A program made the position numbers and the translations under genes. The notes under the pieces were generated by a model. It did no database searches. It was given only the letters and a program-made list of their open reading frames with translations, and was not told where the DNA came from. From Mesonia sp. K7 (GTDB taxonomy: Bacteria > Bacteroidota > Bacteroidia > Flavobacteriales > Flavobacteriaceae): a stretch of DNA of 64,000 bases. Each line of letters begins with the position of its first letter. Positions within the stretch are counted from its first letter, which is position 1. The stretch lies in contig NZ_QKQV01000014.1 of the NCBI RefSeq assembly GCF_003233725.1, positions 1-64,000 of the forward strand. Reading direction: 5' to 3'. Below, piece by piece: positions 16,247 to 26,316 of this stretch.

Positions 16247-17257
16247 ATGAAAGAAGGTAATTTTATAGACTATGTAAAACTGCATGTGTCTTCCGGAAAA
16301 GGAGGGAAAGGCTCTATGCACTTGCACCGTGAGAAATATATCGCCAAAGGAGGTCCTGATGGTGGCGATGGCGGAAGAGGTGGTCACGTGATTATTCGCG
16401 GAAATAAAAACCTTTGGACACTTTACGAATTTAATTTTAAAAGACACATCAAAGCAGGTCATGGCGAACACGGTGGAAAGCAGCGAAGTACAGGAGCCGA
16501 CGGCGAAGATATCTATATTGATGTCCCTTTAGGAACGGTCATTCGAGATACCGACACCCAAGAATACTTAGATGAAATTGTAGAGGATAATCAAGAAATT
16601 ATCATCGCTCAAGGCGGAATGGGAGGTCGTGGGAACTGGCACTTTAAAACATCTACCAATCAAACGCCTCGCTACGCTCAGCCAGGAAAAGAAGGCGAAG
16701 AAAAAGACATCACCTTAGAACTAAAAGTTCTCGCCGATGTTGGTTTAGTAGGGTTTCCTAATGCGGGAAAATCTACATTGTTATCTGTGGTGACAGCCGC
16801 AAAACCTAAAATTGCCGATTACGAATTCACCACACTCAAACCCAATTTAGGAATTGTACAACACCGCGATTTCCAAACTTTTGTGATGGCAGATATTCCT
16901 GGAATTATCGAAGGAGCTGCAGAAGGAAAAGGTCTAGGTTATCGCTTTTTACGTCATATCGAACGGAATTCTATTTTGTTATTTTTGGTGCCTTGTGATG
17001 CCGGCAGTATCAAAAAGCAATATGATATTTTGCTAGATGAACTGCGTCGTTATAATCCAGAAATGCTGGATAAAGAAAGAGTCTTGGCAATTTCAAAAAT
17101 AGATATGTTAGACGAAGAGTTACTTGCTGAACTAAAAGAGGAAGTCGCTCAAGATTTTAAGATTCCTTATGTATTTATTTCTTCTGTGGCGCAATTGGGC
17201 TTACAGGAACTCAAAGACGTTTTGTGGGAAAAACTCAACGATTCTAAAGAGATCTAA
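16247..17257 (+). CDS. obgE: GTPase Obg (CgtA)
   Basis: Obg is an essential GTPase tied to large-subunit ribosome maturation and stress signalling. The glycine-rich OBG domain occupies residues 1-158 ([18 protein letters not shown]), then the G domain with G1 [10 protein letters not shown]3 DIPGIIEGA and G4-like SKIDML. The protein stops at 336 residues with no C-terminal OCT domain, the usual short form in this phylum. It follows adk closely, a common arrangement in Flavobacteria. Confidence 0.95.
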   Translation: MKEGNFIDYVKLHVSSGKGGKGSMHLHREKYIAKGGPDGGDGGRGGHVIIRGNKNLWTLYEFNFKRHIKAGHGEHGGKQRSTGADGEDIYIDVPLGTVIRDTDTQEYLDEIVEDNQEIIIAQGGMGGRGNWHFKTSTNQTPRYAQPGKEGEEKDITLELKVLADVGLVGFPNAGKSTLLSVVTAAKPKIADYEFTTLKPNLGIVQHRDFQTFVMADIPGIIEGAAEGKGLGYRFLRHIERNSILLFLVPCDAGSIKKQYDILLDELRRYNPEMLDKERVLAISKIDMLDEELLAELKEEVAQDFKIPYVFISSVAQLGLQELKDVLWEKLNDSKEI

Positions 17258-17304
17258 TCTGTTAACAAAAAGTTAGCCTCTCACTTTTCCCGATTTTCTT
17301 TTCA

Positions 17305-17312
17305 TATCTTTA
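17305..17312 (+). promoter_or_regulatory. near-consensus -7 box before the DUF4136 gene
   Basis: TATCTTTA differs from TAnnTTTG only in the last base. It lies 23 bases before the ATG at 17336. Confidence 0.35.
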
Positions 17313-17335
17313 ATTCATTCAAAAAAATTAAAGCG

Positions 17336-17863
17336 ATGAAACCTATAGTTTTTTTATTATTCTCTTGTTTGTTTATAGCCGCTTGCGGTGGTCCAAAAGC
17401 ATTTTACGATTATGATGAAAGTATGAATTTTGCCCAATGCAAAACCTTTTCCTTTTACGATAATCAACAAACGGGATTAAACGAATTAGACCAAGAAAGA
17501 CTTTTTAACGCGTTAACCTCTCAACTCATATCAAAAGGATTAACTCCATCTGAAAGTGCCGATTTTAAAATCAATATAACCACCGATGTTTTTCAAGAAA
17601 GAAATAACAATACTTCTGTCGGAATAGGAATTGGTGGCGGAAGTGGAGGCTTTGGTGGTGGCGTTTCTGGCGGAATCCCGATCAACAGTCAACAAACCAT
17701 TCTGGAAATCACTATTGATTTTGCCAATAGTGTAAATAACGAACTTTTTTGGCAAGCGGTTGTCGAAGATAACTTACCAAGAGAAACCACTCCAGAAGAA
17801 CGTACAGAAATCTTTAATGAAATGATCGCCGAAGCGCTGGAAAATTTTCCGCCAGAGAAATAA
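17336..17863 (+). CDS. DUF4136 lipoprotein
   Basis: This 175-residue lipoprotein has lipobox IAAC (Cys17), followed by the DUF4136 pattern: FAQCKTFSFY near the start, ADFKINITTDVF in the middle, and a NELFWQAVVEDNL motif near the end. A glycine-rich loop (about residues 100-116) sits between. DUF4136 proteins are common periplasmic or outer-membrane lipoproteins in Bacteroidetes and Proteobacteria with no established role. It converges on the giant macroglobulin gene with two bases between the stop codons. Confidence 0.8.
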   Translation: MKPIVFLLFSCLFIAACGGPKAFYDYDESMNFAQCKTFSFYDNQQTGLNELDQERLFNALTSQLISKGLTPSESADFKINITTDVFQERNNNTSVGIGIGGGSGGFGGGVSGGIPINSQQTILEITIDFANSVNNELFWQAVVEDNLPRETTPEERTEIFNEMIAEALENFPPEK

Positions 17864-17865
17864 AA

Positions 17866-20800
17866 TTATTTCTCGACAGACAAACGAGAACCTTTGGTTT
17901 GTACCTTATATTCTGGAGCATACATATTTTGTAGCGTTGTTATTCCATTAGAAAAATCACCGAGATTGTTTACCAAGAGATCGTATTCAAAAACATAAGT
18001 CCCTTTTTTTATGTGGTCAAAAAAGAAGTGGGTTGCCACGTCTTTGGTACTTTGATAGTAGCCTAAACCATCTTGCCATTTATAAGTAGAAAGTACATCT
18101 ACAGGTTCTAAGCTGGCAGCTCTCATATCTTTTAAGTGCATAAAACTAAAATCTTCTTTTGCAGAAATAATGAGCCTTACCGTAATCACATCGCCAAGTT
18201 GTAGTTTTGTTTTTTCTAATAAAACCAGTTTAGATTCTTCGTTGGTTTCTTCTTTTTTGAAGTATTGTTTTTGTATCGAGAGCGTTTCTTGATTATTGGC
18301 TTTTACTGCATCAGATTCTTCAAAATATTGCCAGTACATTCCTCCGTATTGAGGATAATCGTTTTTATTTTCAATTTCGATGATTGCTTTTTCTGAGCTT
18401 ATTTCTTCTTTAGCATAAGCAACTTTTAGATAACCTGTTTTGGCAATTTTCGTTTCATTTTCCAGTTTTTTATCACCTATTTTTATTTTGGTAGTTGGCT
18501 CGTCGAGATATGATTTTTCACCTTGCAGTAATAAAGCATAAATTGCTTCGGTAGTAGATTTGGTAGAATCCCAAGCATTGATTTTTTTGTTTCTCAACAA
18601 CCAGGTTTTTAAGCTTGTTACCGTTTTTTCATCTTTATCTATTTGGTGAAATGCCTCAATCGCTTTCACTTGTGTGGAAATAGAATGGTCAAACCAACCA
18701 CGATTTTCGGTAACTTCTTTCCAATACATTCCGTAATCAGAATTGATGACCGCATTTTCTTTTAGGGAAATTAAAATCTTACGAGCAAAATCTTTTTTAT
18801 CATAACGATTGGCGATGAGTGCTAAGGTAAGTTGTTGGTCTATCGAAAGCGTTACCCATTTATTCTTTAAACTTTCTAAAATAAATTCTGTATAGTTTTG
18901 AAAGTTATTTTCGGACTCAAATAAACCTCTAGCATATAAATAAGGAAGTGTATGATAGGATAAAACGTCACCTTCATCAGGCATTTCAGAAGGGATAAAT
19001 ATTTTGTCTAGATATTTAATCAAGTCTTCTATGATTTCTTGAAAATGCTCACTTTCTCTAAGCGAATTGTCGATTTGTTGTAATCTTCCTAAGCCTTGTA
19101 AAATATAAATCGAAATATTGCGGTTTTCTCTTCCCCCCGAAAACCAAGTAAATGCACCTGAAGATAATTGCATTTGTTTCAGTTGAAGTAAAGTGTTTCT
19201 TGTTCTTTTTTCAGATTCTTCTAGACTTAATAATTGTGCTAATCTTTTTTGCTGCTTTTCTTTACTTTCTGCCGATTTTAACCAAGGTGTTTCTTCTAAA
19301 GCGATGTTTTTTAATTCTTCATTTTTATATAAATCTGATAGTTGTATCTTCTCATCTTTCCAATTTTCAAGTGTTTCTTTGATTTCCGGATTGTTTTTTA
19401 CCATCAAACCAGCCAAATGATTACTATAAAATCTAGCAAAAGTCTGTTCTGAGCATTCATGCGGAAATTCGATAAGGTAGGGAAGCGATTGCAGAGCCGC
19501 CCAAACTGGGTTGGAAGTAAACTCAAAAATAAGTTGGTGATTTTCTAAACTTGTTGAGTTATTATTTTTTAAATTTTCGAAAGTGAATGTTTTTTCTTCC
19601 TGTGGATTTACCCAAACTGGCAAAGTTTCGGTCACAAAAATACGATTGTTCAACACTGGAATAATACTTTCTTCACCGTCAGAAAATTTATCCGCTTTAG
19701 CGACAATTCTGTAACGAACAGCAGAAAGATTTTCTGGGATGTTTAGCATCCAACTCACTTCGCTATTTCCTTTTGCGGCTATCGAAAAGTTTTTGATGGG
19801 ATTGGTATCGGTCACCAATTGAACTTTCTCTTGTGTAATCTCGTCGGTAAACTCTAATTGAATGATTCCGTTAAGGGTGTTTTTAGACAAATTGTTGACT
19901 TTGGCAGAAATTACAATTTTGTCTTTACTTCTAAAAAACCTTGGGAAATTAGGAATAATGTTAAGGTCTTTTTGTGTGACGGTTTCTAAATCTATTTTGG
20001 CTTGGTAAAGATTTTTGTCGTGAGCAAAAGCCTGAAATTTCCACCTCGTTAAGGCTTCTGGGCTGGTAAACTCAAAGCTCACTTCTCCTTTTTCATTAGT
20101 CCGTAACTGTGGAAAAAAGAAAGCCGTTTCTTGTAAATTTGTACGGGTTTGTACTTGGGCGAGTTCTTCTTCTGCAACATTTTTTGTGGTGATGACAACA
20201 ACACCATTTGCTGCTCGACTACCATACAATGAGGTTGTAGCAGCATCTTTGAGTATAGAAATATTCTGAATATCATGGACGTTGATGTTTGCCATATTTT
20301 CTACAATTACTCCATCAATAACATACAGAGGTGAGCTACTTTTATTTATTGAACCTACTCCTCTAATTTTCACATAGGCTGTTTGACCAGGTTGTCCGTT
20401 TGCAGCAGTAATGTATACACCAGCAGCTTTACCCTGAAGTAATTTGTCTACTGAAGTAGTAGGAGACATTTCTGTTAATTCTTCTCCTGTAACTACTGAT
20501 ACGGCAGAGGTTAACTTGTCTCTTTCGGTTGTACCGTAAGCCGTAACAACTACCTCATCAAGTTCATTTCCTGCATCTAATAAAATATTGTACTCCCCTT
20601 GTGAAGTAATCTTAGCTTCTTTAGTTTCAAAGCCAACATAACTAAAAACCAACTCGCTTCCTTTATCGGCTTTTAATATAAAATAACCATCAAAATCGGT
20701 TTGTACTCCAATTGTAGTTCCTTTTACGATAATGTCAACACCTGGCAAAGGTATACCTTGATCGTCTGTAACAACTCCAGAAACATAACCTTTTGGTGTA

Positions 20801-23800
20801 TTCTTGTTTTTTGGGATTAACTTTTCAATATAATTTTTATTCTCTTGAATTGCACTGGTAAAATCATATCCGAAATTTAAAAATTCTGTAAACGAATAAT
20901 TTTTTTCAGAATACCAATATCGATAAGGGTTTTTTTCATGAAAGTGCGTGGTTCTATCATTTTTCTGTGAAAAACTAGGGAGGTAAGAACTGTAATAATT
21001 ATACGAATTATCTCTGTATAATTTTTCGTTCCAATTATGGGTTCTAAATTCGTCTAACGAAGCATCATACATACTTACCAATACTTCTGCACTTACGGGC
21101 TGGTTGTTTTTGTCTAAAAGTTGTAATTGCCAAGTTTCGTCCTTTCTGGGTTCTAATTTATTACTAAAATGAAGCACATGAAAATTGAATGCTCTAAAGT
21201 TATCTTTACTTTGCTTGTTTTGTGTTTTAATTGTTCGTTTTTCGGAATTGAAGTGTAGATTTTTATGGTATATAAATTCTAATTCTACTAACTCAATTCC
21301 TTTAGGAACTTTAACAAAGTGCTTATTTTCTCCTTTTTTAAGAATAATTGATTCTTGTTTTTGTAGTTTTTGATCAAAAGCAACATTTAATAAAACAGCT
21401 AAAGAATCTATAGGTGTATATAAGTTGAGTTCAACATTATTGCTACTTTTATTATGAGCTTCTTTTATTGTTAAGAAATTAAGGTCTCTGAGCTGATAAT
21501 CGTCTTTAGGGTTAGTGATTTTTATGTTTTTTTCACTTTCTATAGGAAAGCCTAATTTGCCTTTTCCTTCAAATACAAATTTGTAATCGCCTGAAGTTAA
21601 AATATCGTTGTATGTATATAGTTCTACCTTTGCAATAGAATCAATATTTACAGGAATAGTTTTGATAAGTTCTTCTTTCCAGTTTTCTTTTTCATCGTTT
21701 TTGTCATAAGGTGTATTAGGAAAAAGACTAACAAACTTTTCTTTTGGTATTTGCTGAATTTCTGGGGCATTCCAATCTCGATTTGCAAGAATTCTAGTTG
21801 GAGTTTTTTGTCTAAAAATTTTAATTTCGCCTTGAGCTTTACTTTTAAGGTTGTTTAAATCTGTAGCAGAAATAATAAATTTTGATTCTTTTTCTAAGGT
21901 GATTTCTGTGGGAGTAAAAATACTTACTTCTGTTGCATTGTATCCTATCCTATATGTTTTGCTTGTAGAACGTGTTTCACCATTAATATCGGTAACGTTT
22001 ACAGTTACTTCATAATTGAAAATGGGTTTGAATGTTTTTGTTACTAAGCTATCAGGATGAGCGATGAAGTTGACCGTAAACTTACCTTTATCACCTGTTT
22101 TTGTCTCACCAGAGAGAATTCTTTTTGATGGTATGTAAATGTAAGAAGAACTTCTGTTGTACTCGTAATTATGATTGAAGCTACGATCTATGGTATAGGT
22201 AACTTTTGCATGAGAAATATCTCCGCCAAAAAAAGCTTTGGCATTTCCGTCAACTTTTATTTTTTGATTGAGTACATAACTTGAATCTAAAGCTTTGAGA
22301 GCAACTTCAAATTTAGGTCTTTTGTATTCTTCTACTTTTATGCGAACTTCTTTACTATCATAATCAATATCATCTATCGTCAAGTTGTCGATGATTTCGC
22401 TTTCAGTCTCATCATAATAATCTTCATCTATCTCTACTTCTATATCTATATCTCCTGTAACAATAGAAGAGGGTAATTTAAATTTTCCATCAACAGAGCC
22501 AAAATCATTAGTAGCTATTTTTAGAGAGTCTATCAAATCATAATGTTCATCATATAGGCTGATTAGTAATTTTAACCTTGGTACAACTTTTCTGATTTTA
22601 TTGTTTTGGAATCCAGCAATAGCTTTAAAATAAACTTCTTGACCAGGTCTATAAATACTTCTGTCAGTAAAAATATTAAAACTGATTTCTGGATAATCAT
22701 CATTACTATAATTATATTTTTTATTAAACCTAACACTTGTTTTTAAAGTGTCTCCTAAATAAGTAAGTAAGATTTTTTCTGTATAATATTCGTTTCTTCC
22801 TTTTAATGTTTGTAACCCATTTCTGTCTGTGACTGCTAACTTCTGATTGTTTCTTATAATTTTTACATCAGAAATAGGAACTCCAGCTTTTCTGTGAGTG
22901 ACATATAATTGTTGATCGTTATCAAAATCAAACGTAGTAAGGTTAAGATTAGAAACTTGTACAGGAAAAAATTTATAGAATGATCTTTCAAAATCTAAAT
23001 TTCGTTCATTACTAAAGCATAAAATATAATTTCCGGTAGGTAAACTGGGTATTAGAACTTCGGTATAATAATTATAATGATTTTCAATTTTAGGTAATGC
23101 TAAAGAAGACCTTAAAAATATTTTAGCAGTTTTATGAAGTTTCTTTAAAACAGAGTCAATTTCTGTACTACTATTTGTAGGTGTTTTAGAAGCTATTTTA
23201 TAGACAGTGAGATGTAATGTATCTGTGTTTTTAAAATTAACTAATGCCAAGTTTTCTTGGTTAGCAAATAAGATTTCTTTGGTTTTTATACTTAGGTTTG
23301 GACTTAAAATAGCATTTTTGATTTTTACTGCCTCGTTTTTTGTGTTGATGTTTTCAGATTCAATTATAATTTTATTGCAGTAATCAATACTTTTTAAATG
23401 AAAATCTAAATTTTCATTTTTATTAGCATTTGAATAATAAAACTGAGCAAATTTGAGGTTGATGAGTGCAACATCCTCTTTATCAGCAAAGTATTTGTTT
23501 AAGTTTTTTAGCGCGTTTAAGTATAAACTATCTTTATTTTTAACATCTTGTTTGTTTTTTAAATAATCAAGTCTGTTTAGTGTAACCCATAAAACTGAAG
23601 TTAAATCATTTTTTTGAAGATGTAGTTTTGTAAGGTTTTGATATTCTCTCAAAATCTCCAAATTAGAGTAGTATGTTTTTGAAGTTTCAAAATTTATTTG
23701 AGAAAACTCTGTAGGGTTAGAAAAGTATAAATGAGGTTCTAAATCAAGTTTAGTTTTTGAAAAATAGTAATAAGAGCTCTTTAGGAACTCAATTTTTCTG

Positions 23801-24378
23801 TCGGCCAATATATCATATAATGAGCTTTGGTATTTATTGTAATTGTCGCCATATTTTAAAATAGGAGTGTACTGTGTGAGAGGTACTTTTATAAGTTGTT
23901 CTTTTTTTGAAAGAGATAAGTTATAGTAATTAATAATTCTCTCTTTAAAATCATCTTCAGACCAACTTTCAAATTGGTTTGATGGGCTGTCGGTTTGAGT
24001 TCTCCTTCTTATTTTATAGCTATTTTGGTTGTAATAATCTTTTAAACTTTCGGCCAGAAAAGAACTTAAAATCTGTTTGTTAGGAGTGATTTGTTGTTCA
24101 ATTTCCTTTACAAAATCTTCATAAACTTCTTGATGACTGTTGTCTTTTAAAATCAACTTATATTTGGAAACATATAAAAATGCTTTTAAAAACTGTTGAC
24201 TATTTTCTTTTCTATCGGCTTTTTTTAAAATCTTTTGAGCAGCTTCGTAAGCCGACATAGGTTTGCCTTCCAATTCAAGATTTTCTACCTCTGTCCACCA
24301 TTTGTCAAATTTTTTTTGCCCGAAACTAAAACTAATTGTAAAAAGAAATACGAATAGAAAAAGGTGATTTTTAAGCAT
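17866..24378 (-). CDS. alpha-2-macroglobulin family protein with inserted CarboxypepD_reg and SusC-like TonB plug domains
   Basis: This 2170-residue exported protein has a signal peptide (1-20). An alpha-helical N-terminal part follows, then macroglobulin-type beta domains including an MG2-like segment (NIFTDRSIYRPGQEVYFKA). At about 1197-1270 there is a carboxypeptidase-regulatory domain (GVVTDDQGIPLPGVDII), at 1274 a TonB-box-like DEVVVTAYGT, and up to about 1400 a complete SusC-type plug (LQGKAAGV, PLYVIDGVI, AANGVVVITTK). No beta-barrel follows. The A2M domain resumes (FFFPQLRTNEKGEVSFEF), then the thioester motif Cys1642-Ser-Glu-Gln1645 (HECSEQT) and the thioester helical domain. Bacterial A2Ms trap proteases covalently in the periplasm; what the plug adds is unknown. 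No penicillin-binding protein gene lies beside it, unlike E. coli yfhM-pbpC. Confidence 0.9.
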   Translation of the reverse strand: MLKNHLFLFVFLFTISFSFGQKKFDKWWTEVENLELEGKPMSAYEAAQKILKKADRKENSQQFLKAFLYVSKYKLILKDNSHQEVYEDFVKEIEQQITPNKQILSSFLAESLKDYYNQNSYKIRRRTQTDSPSNQFESWSEDDFKERIINYYNLSLSKKEQLIKVPLTQYTPILKYGDNYNKYQSSLYDILADRKIEFLKSSYYYFSKTKLDLEPHLYFSNPTEFSQINFETSKTYYSNLEILREYQNLTKLHLQKNDLTSVLWVTLNRLDYLKNKQDVKNKDSLYLNALKNLNKYFADKEDVALINLKFAQFYYSNANKNENLDFHLKSIDYCNKIIIESENINTKNEAVKIKNAILSPNLSIKTKEILFANQENLALVNFKNTDTLHLTVYKIASKTPTNSSTEIDSVLKKLHKTAKIFLRSSLALPKIENHYNYYTEVLIPSLPTGNYILCFSNERNLDFERSFYKFFPVQVSNLNLTTFDFDNDQQLYVTHRKAGVPISDVKIIRNNQKLAVTDRNGLQTLKGRNEYYTEKILLTYLGDTLKTSVRFNKKYNYSNDDYPEISFNIFTDRSIYRPGQEVYFKAIAGFQNNKIRKVVPRLKLLISLYDEHYDLIDSLKIATNDFGSVDGKFKLPSSIVTGDIDIEVEIDEDYYDETESEIIDNLTIDDIDYDSKEVRIKVEEYKRPKFEVALKALDSSYVLNQKIKVDGNAKAFFGGDISHAKVTYTIDRSFNHNYEYNRSSSYIYIPSKRILSGETKTGDKGKFTVNFIAHPDSLVTKTFKPIFNYEVTVNVTDINGETRSTSKTYRIGYNATEVSIFTPTEITLEKESKFIISATDLNNLKSKAQGEIKIFRQKTPTRILANRDWNAPEIQQIPKEKFVSLFPNTPYDKNDEKENWKEELIKTIPVNIDSIAKVELYTYNDILTSGDYKFVFEGKGKLGFPIESEKNIKITNPKDDYQLRDLNFLTIKEAHNKSSNNVELNLYTPIDSLAVLLNVAFDQKLQKQESIILKKGENKHFVKVPKGIELVELEFIYHKNLHFNSEKRTIKTQNKQSKDNFRAFNFHVLHFSNKLEPRKDETWQLQLLDKNNQPVSAEVLVSMYDASLDEFRTHNWNEKLYRDNSYNYYSSYLPSFSQKNDRTTHFHEKNPYRYWYSEKNYSFTEFLNFGYDFTSAIQENKNYIEKLIPKNKNTPKGYVSGVVTDDQGIPLPGVDIIVKGTTIGVQTDFDGYFILKADKGSELVFSYVGFETKEAKITSQGEYNILLDAGNELDEVVVTAYGTTERDKLTSAVSVVTGEELTEMSPTTSVDKLLQGKAAGVYITAANGQPGQTAYVKIRGVGSINKSSSPLYVIDGVIVENMANINVHDIQNISILKDAATTSLYGSRAANGVVVITTKNVAEEELAQVQTRTNLQETAFFFPQLRTNEKGEVSFEFTSPEALTRWKFQAFAHDKNLYQAKIDLETVTQKDLNIIPNFPRFFRSKDKIVISAKVNNLSKNTLNGIIQLEFTDEITQEKVQLVTDTNPIKNFSIAAKGNSEVSWMLNIPENLSAVRYRIVAKADKFSDGEESIIPVLNNRIFVTETLPVWVNPQEEKTFTFENLKNNNSTSLENHQLIFEFTSNPVWAALQSLPYLIEFPHECSEQTFARFYSNHLAGLMVKNNPEIKETLENWKDEKIQLSDLYKNEELKNIALEETPWLKSAESKEKQQKRLAQLLSLEESEKRTRNTLLQLKQMQLSSGAFTWFSGGRENRNISIYILQGLGRLQQIDNSLRESEHFQEIIEDLIKYLDKIFIPSEMPDEGDVLSYHTLPYLYARGLFESENNFQNYTEFILESLKNKWVTLSIDQQLTLALIANRYDKKDFARKILISLKENAVINSDYGMYWKEVTENRGWFDHSISTQVKAIEAFHQIDKDEKTVTSLKTWLLRNKKINAWDSTKSTTEAIYALLLQGEKSYLDEPTTKIKIGDKKLENETKIAKTGYLKVAYAKEEISSEKAIIEIENKNDYPQYGGMYWQYFEESDAVKANNQETLSIQKQYFKKEETNEESKLVLLEKTKLQLGDVITVRLIISAKEDFSFMHLKDMRAASLEPVDVLSTYKWQDGLGYYQSTKDVATHFFFDHIKKGTYVFEYDLLVNNLGDFSNGITTLQNMYAPEYKVQTKGSRLSVEK

Positions 24379-24455
24379 AGAAAAACAGATTTTGTATAAA
24401 TATACATTTTTTCTACTGTTTTAATATCTTTACGGAATAATTCAAAAACGACTCC

Positions 24456-25814
24456 ATGCGTGTACATTTTATCGCTATTGGCGGAAGTGCGATGCACAAT
24501 CTTGCCCTGGCTTTACATCAAAAAGGATATCAAGTAACCGGAAGTGACGATGCTATTTTTGAACCCTCAAAATCAAGGTTGGCTAAAGTGGGAATCCTTC
24601 CAGACGAAATGGGCTGGTTTCCAGAAAAAATCACTTCAGATATCGATGCGGTTATCCTCGGAATGCACGCTAAAAAGGATAATCCTGAATTGCTACAAGC
24701 AGAAGAATTAGGTTTAAAAATCTATTCTTACCCTGAATTTTTATACGAACAAAGTAAAAATAAAACCCGTGTAGTTATTGGTGGTTCACACGGAAAAACC
24801 TCGATCACCTCTATGATTTTGCATGTGTTGCATTACCATGATAAAGAAGTCGATTTTATGGTAGGAGCACAATTAGAAGGTTTTGACACGATGGTACATT
24901 TGACAGAAGAAAACGATTTTATGTTGTTGGAAGGTGATGAGTACTTGTCTTCACCAATCGATAGAAGGCCAAAATTTCATTTGTACCAAGCTAATATTGC
25001 TTTGTTGAGTGGCATTGCTTGGGACCACATCAATGTTTTCCCGACGGTCGAAAATTACAAAGAGCAGTTCGAGGTTTTTGTAGATACAATGGTTAACGGC
25101 AGTATTTTGGTGTATAACGAAGAAGATGAAGTAGTAAAAGAAATTGCCGAAAACGCCACCAAACCTACCAGAAAACATCCTTACGTGACGCCTGAATATT
25201 TTGTGGAAGACGGAACGACTTTTTTGGTTACCCCAGAAGGCGATATGCCGGTCGATATTTTTGGAAAACACAATTTGAGTAATCTCGCTGGAGCTAAATG
25301 GGTATGCCAGCATATGGGCATCGACGAAGATGAATTTTATGAAGCAATAGCTAGTTTTAAAGGTGCTTCTAAACGATTAGAAAAAGTTTTTCAGAATAAT
25401 GCGACGACTATTTATAAAGATTTTGCTCATAGTCCGAGTAAGGTGAAGGCTACTACGCAAGCAGTAAAAGAGCAGTTTTCAGATAGAAAATTGCTAGCTT
25501 GTTTAGAATTACATACCTATAGTAGTCTTAATACAGAATTCCTAAAAGAATATAAAAATGCTTTAGATGCAGCCGATGAAGCCGTAGTTTTTTATTCGCC
25601 AGAAGCGGTGAAAATCAAAAAGCTGGAAAACTTAGAGAAAGAAGATATTGAAAAAGCTTTTGATTATAAAGGATTACAGGTTTTTACGAATCCAAAAGAA
25701 TTTGAAGCATTCCTAAAAAAACAAAATTACCAAAACTCAACCTTATTATTGATGAGCAGTGGTAATTATGGCGGATTGGATATCGATTGTATCAGTGAAG
25801 TTTTACAACTCTAG
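24456..25814 (+). CDS. mpl: UDP-N-acetylmuramate:murein tripeptide ligase (Mpl)
   Basis: This 452-residue Mur-ligase family enzyme attaches recycled L-Ala-D-Glu-mDAP tripeptide to UDP-MurNAc in cell-wall recycling. The N-terminal HFIAIGGSAMHNLALAL is the Mpl/MurC Rossmann motif; GGSHGKTSITSMI is the ATP-binding loop; LLEGDEYLSSPIDRRPKF and LSGIAWDHINVF match the central domain; HSPSKVKATTQAVKEQF matches the C-terminal domain. Mpl is preferred over MurC because of the GSAMHN motif and the absence of a dcw cluster. A near-consensus -7 box (TATCTTTA, 24425-24432) lies upstream, divergent from the macroglobulin gene. Confidence 0.88.
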   Translation: MRVHFIAIGGSAMHNLALALHQKGYQVTGSDDAIFEPSKSRLAKVGILPDEMGWFPEKITSDIDAVILGMHAKKDNPELLQAEELGLKIYSYPEFLYEQSKNKTRVVIGGSHGKTSITSMILHVLHYHDKEVDFMVGAQLEGFDTMVHLTEENDFMLLEGDEYLSSPIDRRPKFHLYQANIALLSGIAWDHINVFPTVENYKEQFEVFVDTMVNGSILVYNEEDEVVKEIAENATKPTRKHPYVTPEYFVEDGTTFLVTPEGDMPVDIFGKHNLSNLAGAKWVCQHMGIDEDEFYEAIASFKGASKRLEKVFQNNATTIYKDFAHSPSKVKATTQAVKEQFSDRKLLACLELHTYSSLNTEFLKEYKNALDAADEAVVFYSPEAVKIKKLENLEKEDIEKAFDYKGLQVFTNPKEFEAFLKKQNYQNSTLLLMSSGNYGGLDIDCISEVLQL

Positions 25815-26260
25815 TTGCTAAATTGTCTGAAATGGTGGTCGAGGTGTTTGTATTGCATTTGTCCCCATTGCTGTTTGGTAAATTTCCCAAAAACAGGGTG
25901 TTCTTGCCAATTTTCTTTGTCTTTTTGTTGATGAAATTCAGTAATCAAACCTTGTAGTTTGCTTTTTTCGGTACCAAATACCTTATCAGACACAATTTTA
26001 AACTCAGGAGCTGTGGGCAGACCTTCTTTCCAAGGTTTGTCATTATAGAGTTGAGGTTTCACGAGCTTAAACATCATTCTCATCAAAAAATTAGGCTTTT
26101 GAATCGTTTCTTTTTCGAGCGCAATCCCTAGAGGCTTCTGACAATGGTGCAACATTTGCGAGATATTCATTTCACCCCATTTTTTAGGGTTATTGGGCTG
26201 AATTTGTTCTAAACGCTCTTGTATTTCGTGATAAGCAGAAGTGTCGAAAAGTGATTTCAT
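25811..26260 (-). CDS. DUF1569 protein (DinB-like fold)
   Basis: This 149-residue protein has the DUF1569 layout: an N-terminal helix, MSQMLHHCQKPL-like metal-site histidines (NISQMLHHC), and a C-terminal MQYKHLDHHFRQF with further histidines. DinB-fold proteins are four-helix bundles that bind a divalent metal through three histidines, often acting as thiol-dependent transferases, though DUF1569 has no assigned reaction. It overlaps the mpl 3' end by four bases on the opposite strand and is divergent from radC. Confidence 0.8.
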   Translation of the reverse strand: MKSLFDTSAYHEIQERLEQIQPNNPKKWGEMNISQMLHHCQKPLGIALEKETIQKPNFLMRMMFKLVKPQLYNDKPWKEGLPTAPEFKIVSDKVFGTEKSKLQGLITEFHQQKDKENWQEHPVFGKFTKQQWGQMQYKHLDHHFRQFSN

Positions 26261-26304
26261 GAGAATAAAATTTATTTCTAAAAGTACGATTAATTTTTTG
26301 TTCT

Positions 26305-26312
26305 TATCTTTA
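26305..26312 (+). promoter_or_regulatory. near-consensus -7 box directly before radC
   Basis: TATCTTTA differs from consensus in the last base. It ends only four bases before the radC ATG, so a transcript starting here would have almost no leader. Confidence 0.35.
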
Positions 26313-26316
26313 AGAA

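Noticed and set aside
17866-24378. Assembly chimera of a macroglobulin and a TonB-dependent transporter
   Set aside because: The single frame passes smoothly through both junctions with the expected domain edges on either side, and related architectures are known to me in Bacteroidetes. I cannot fully exclude it without reads.
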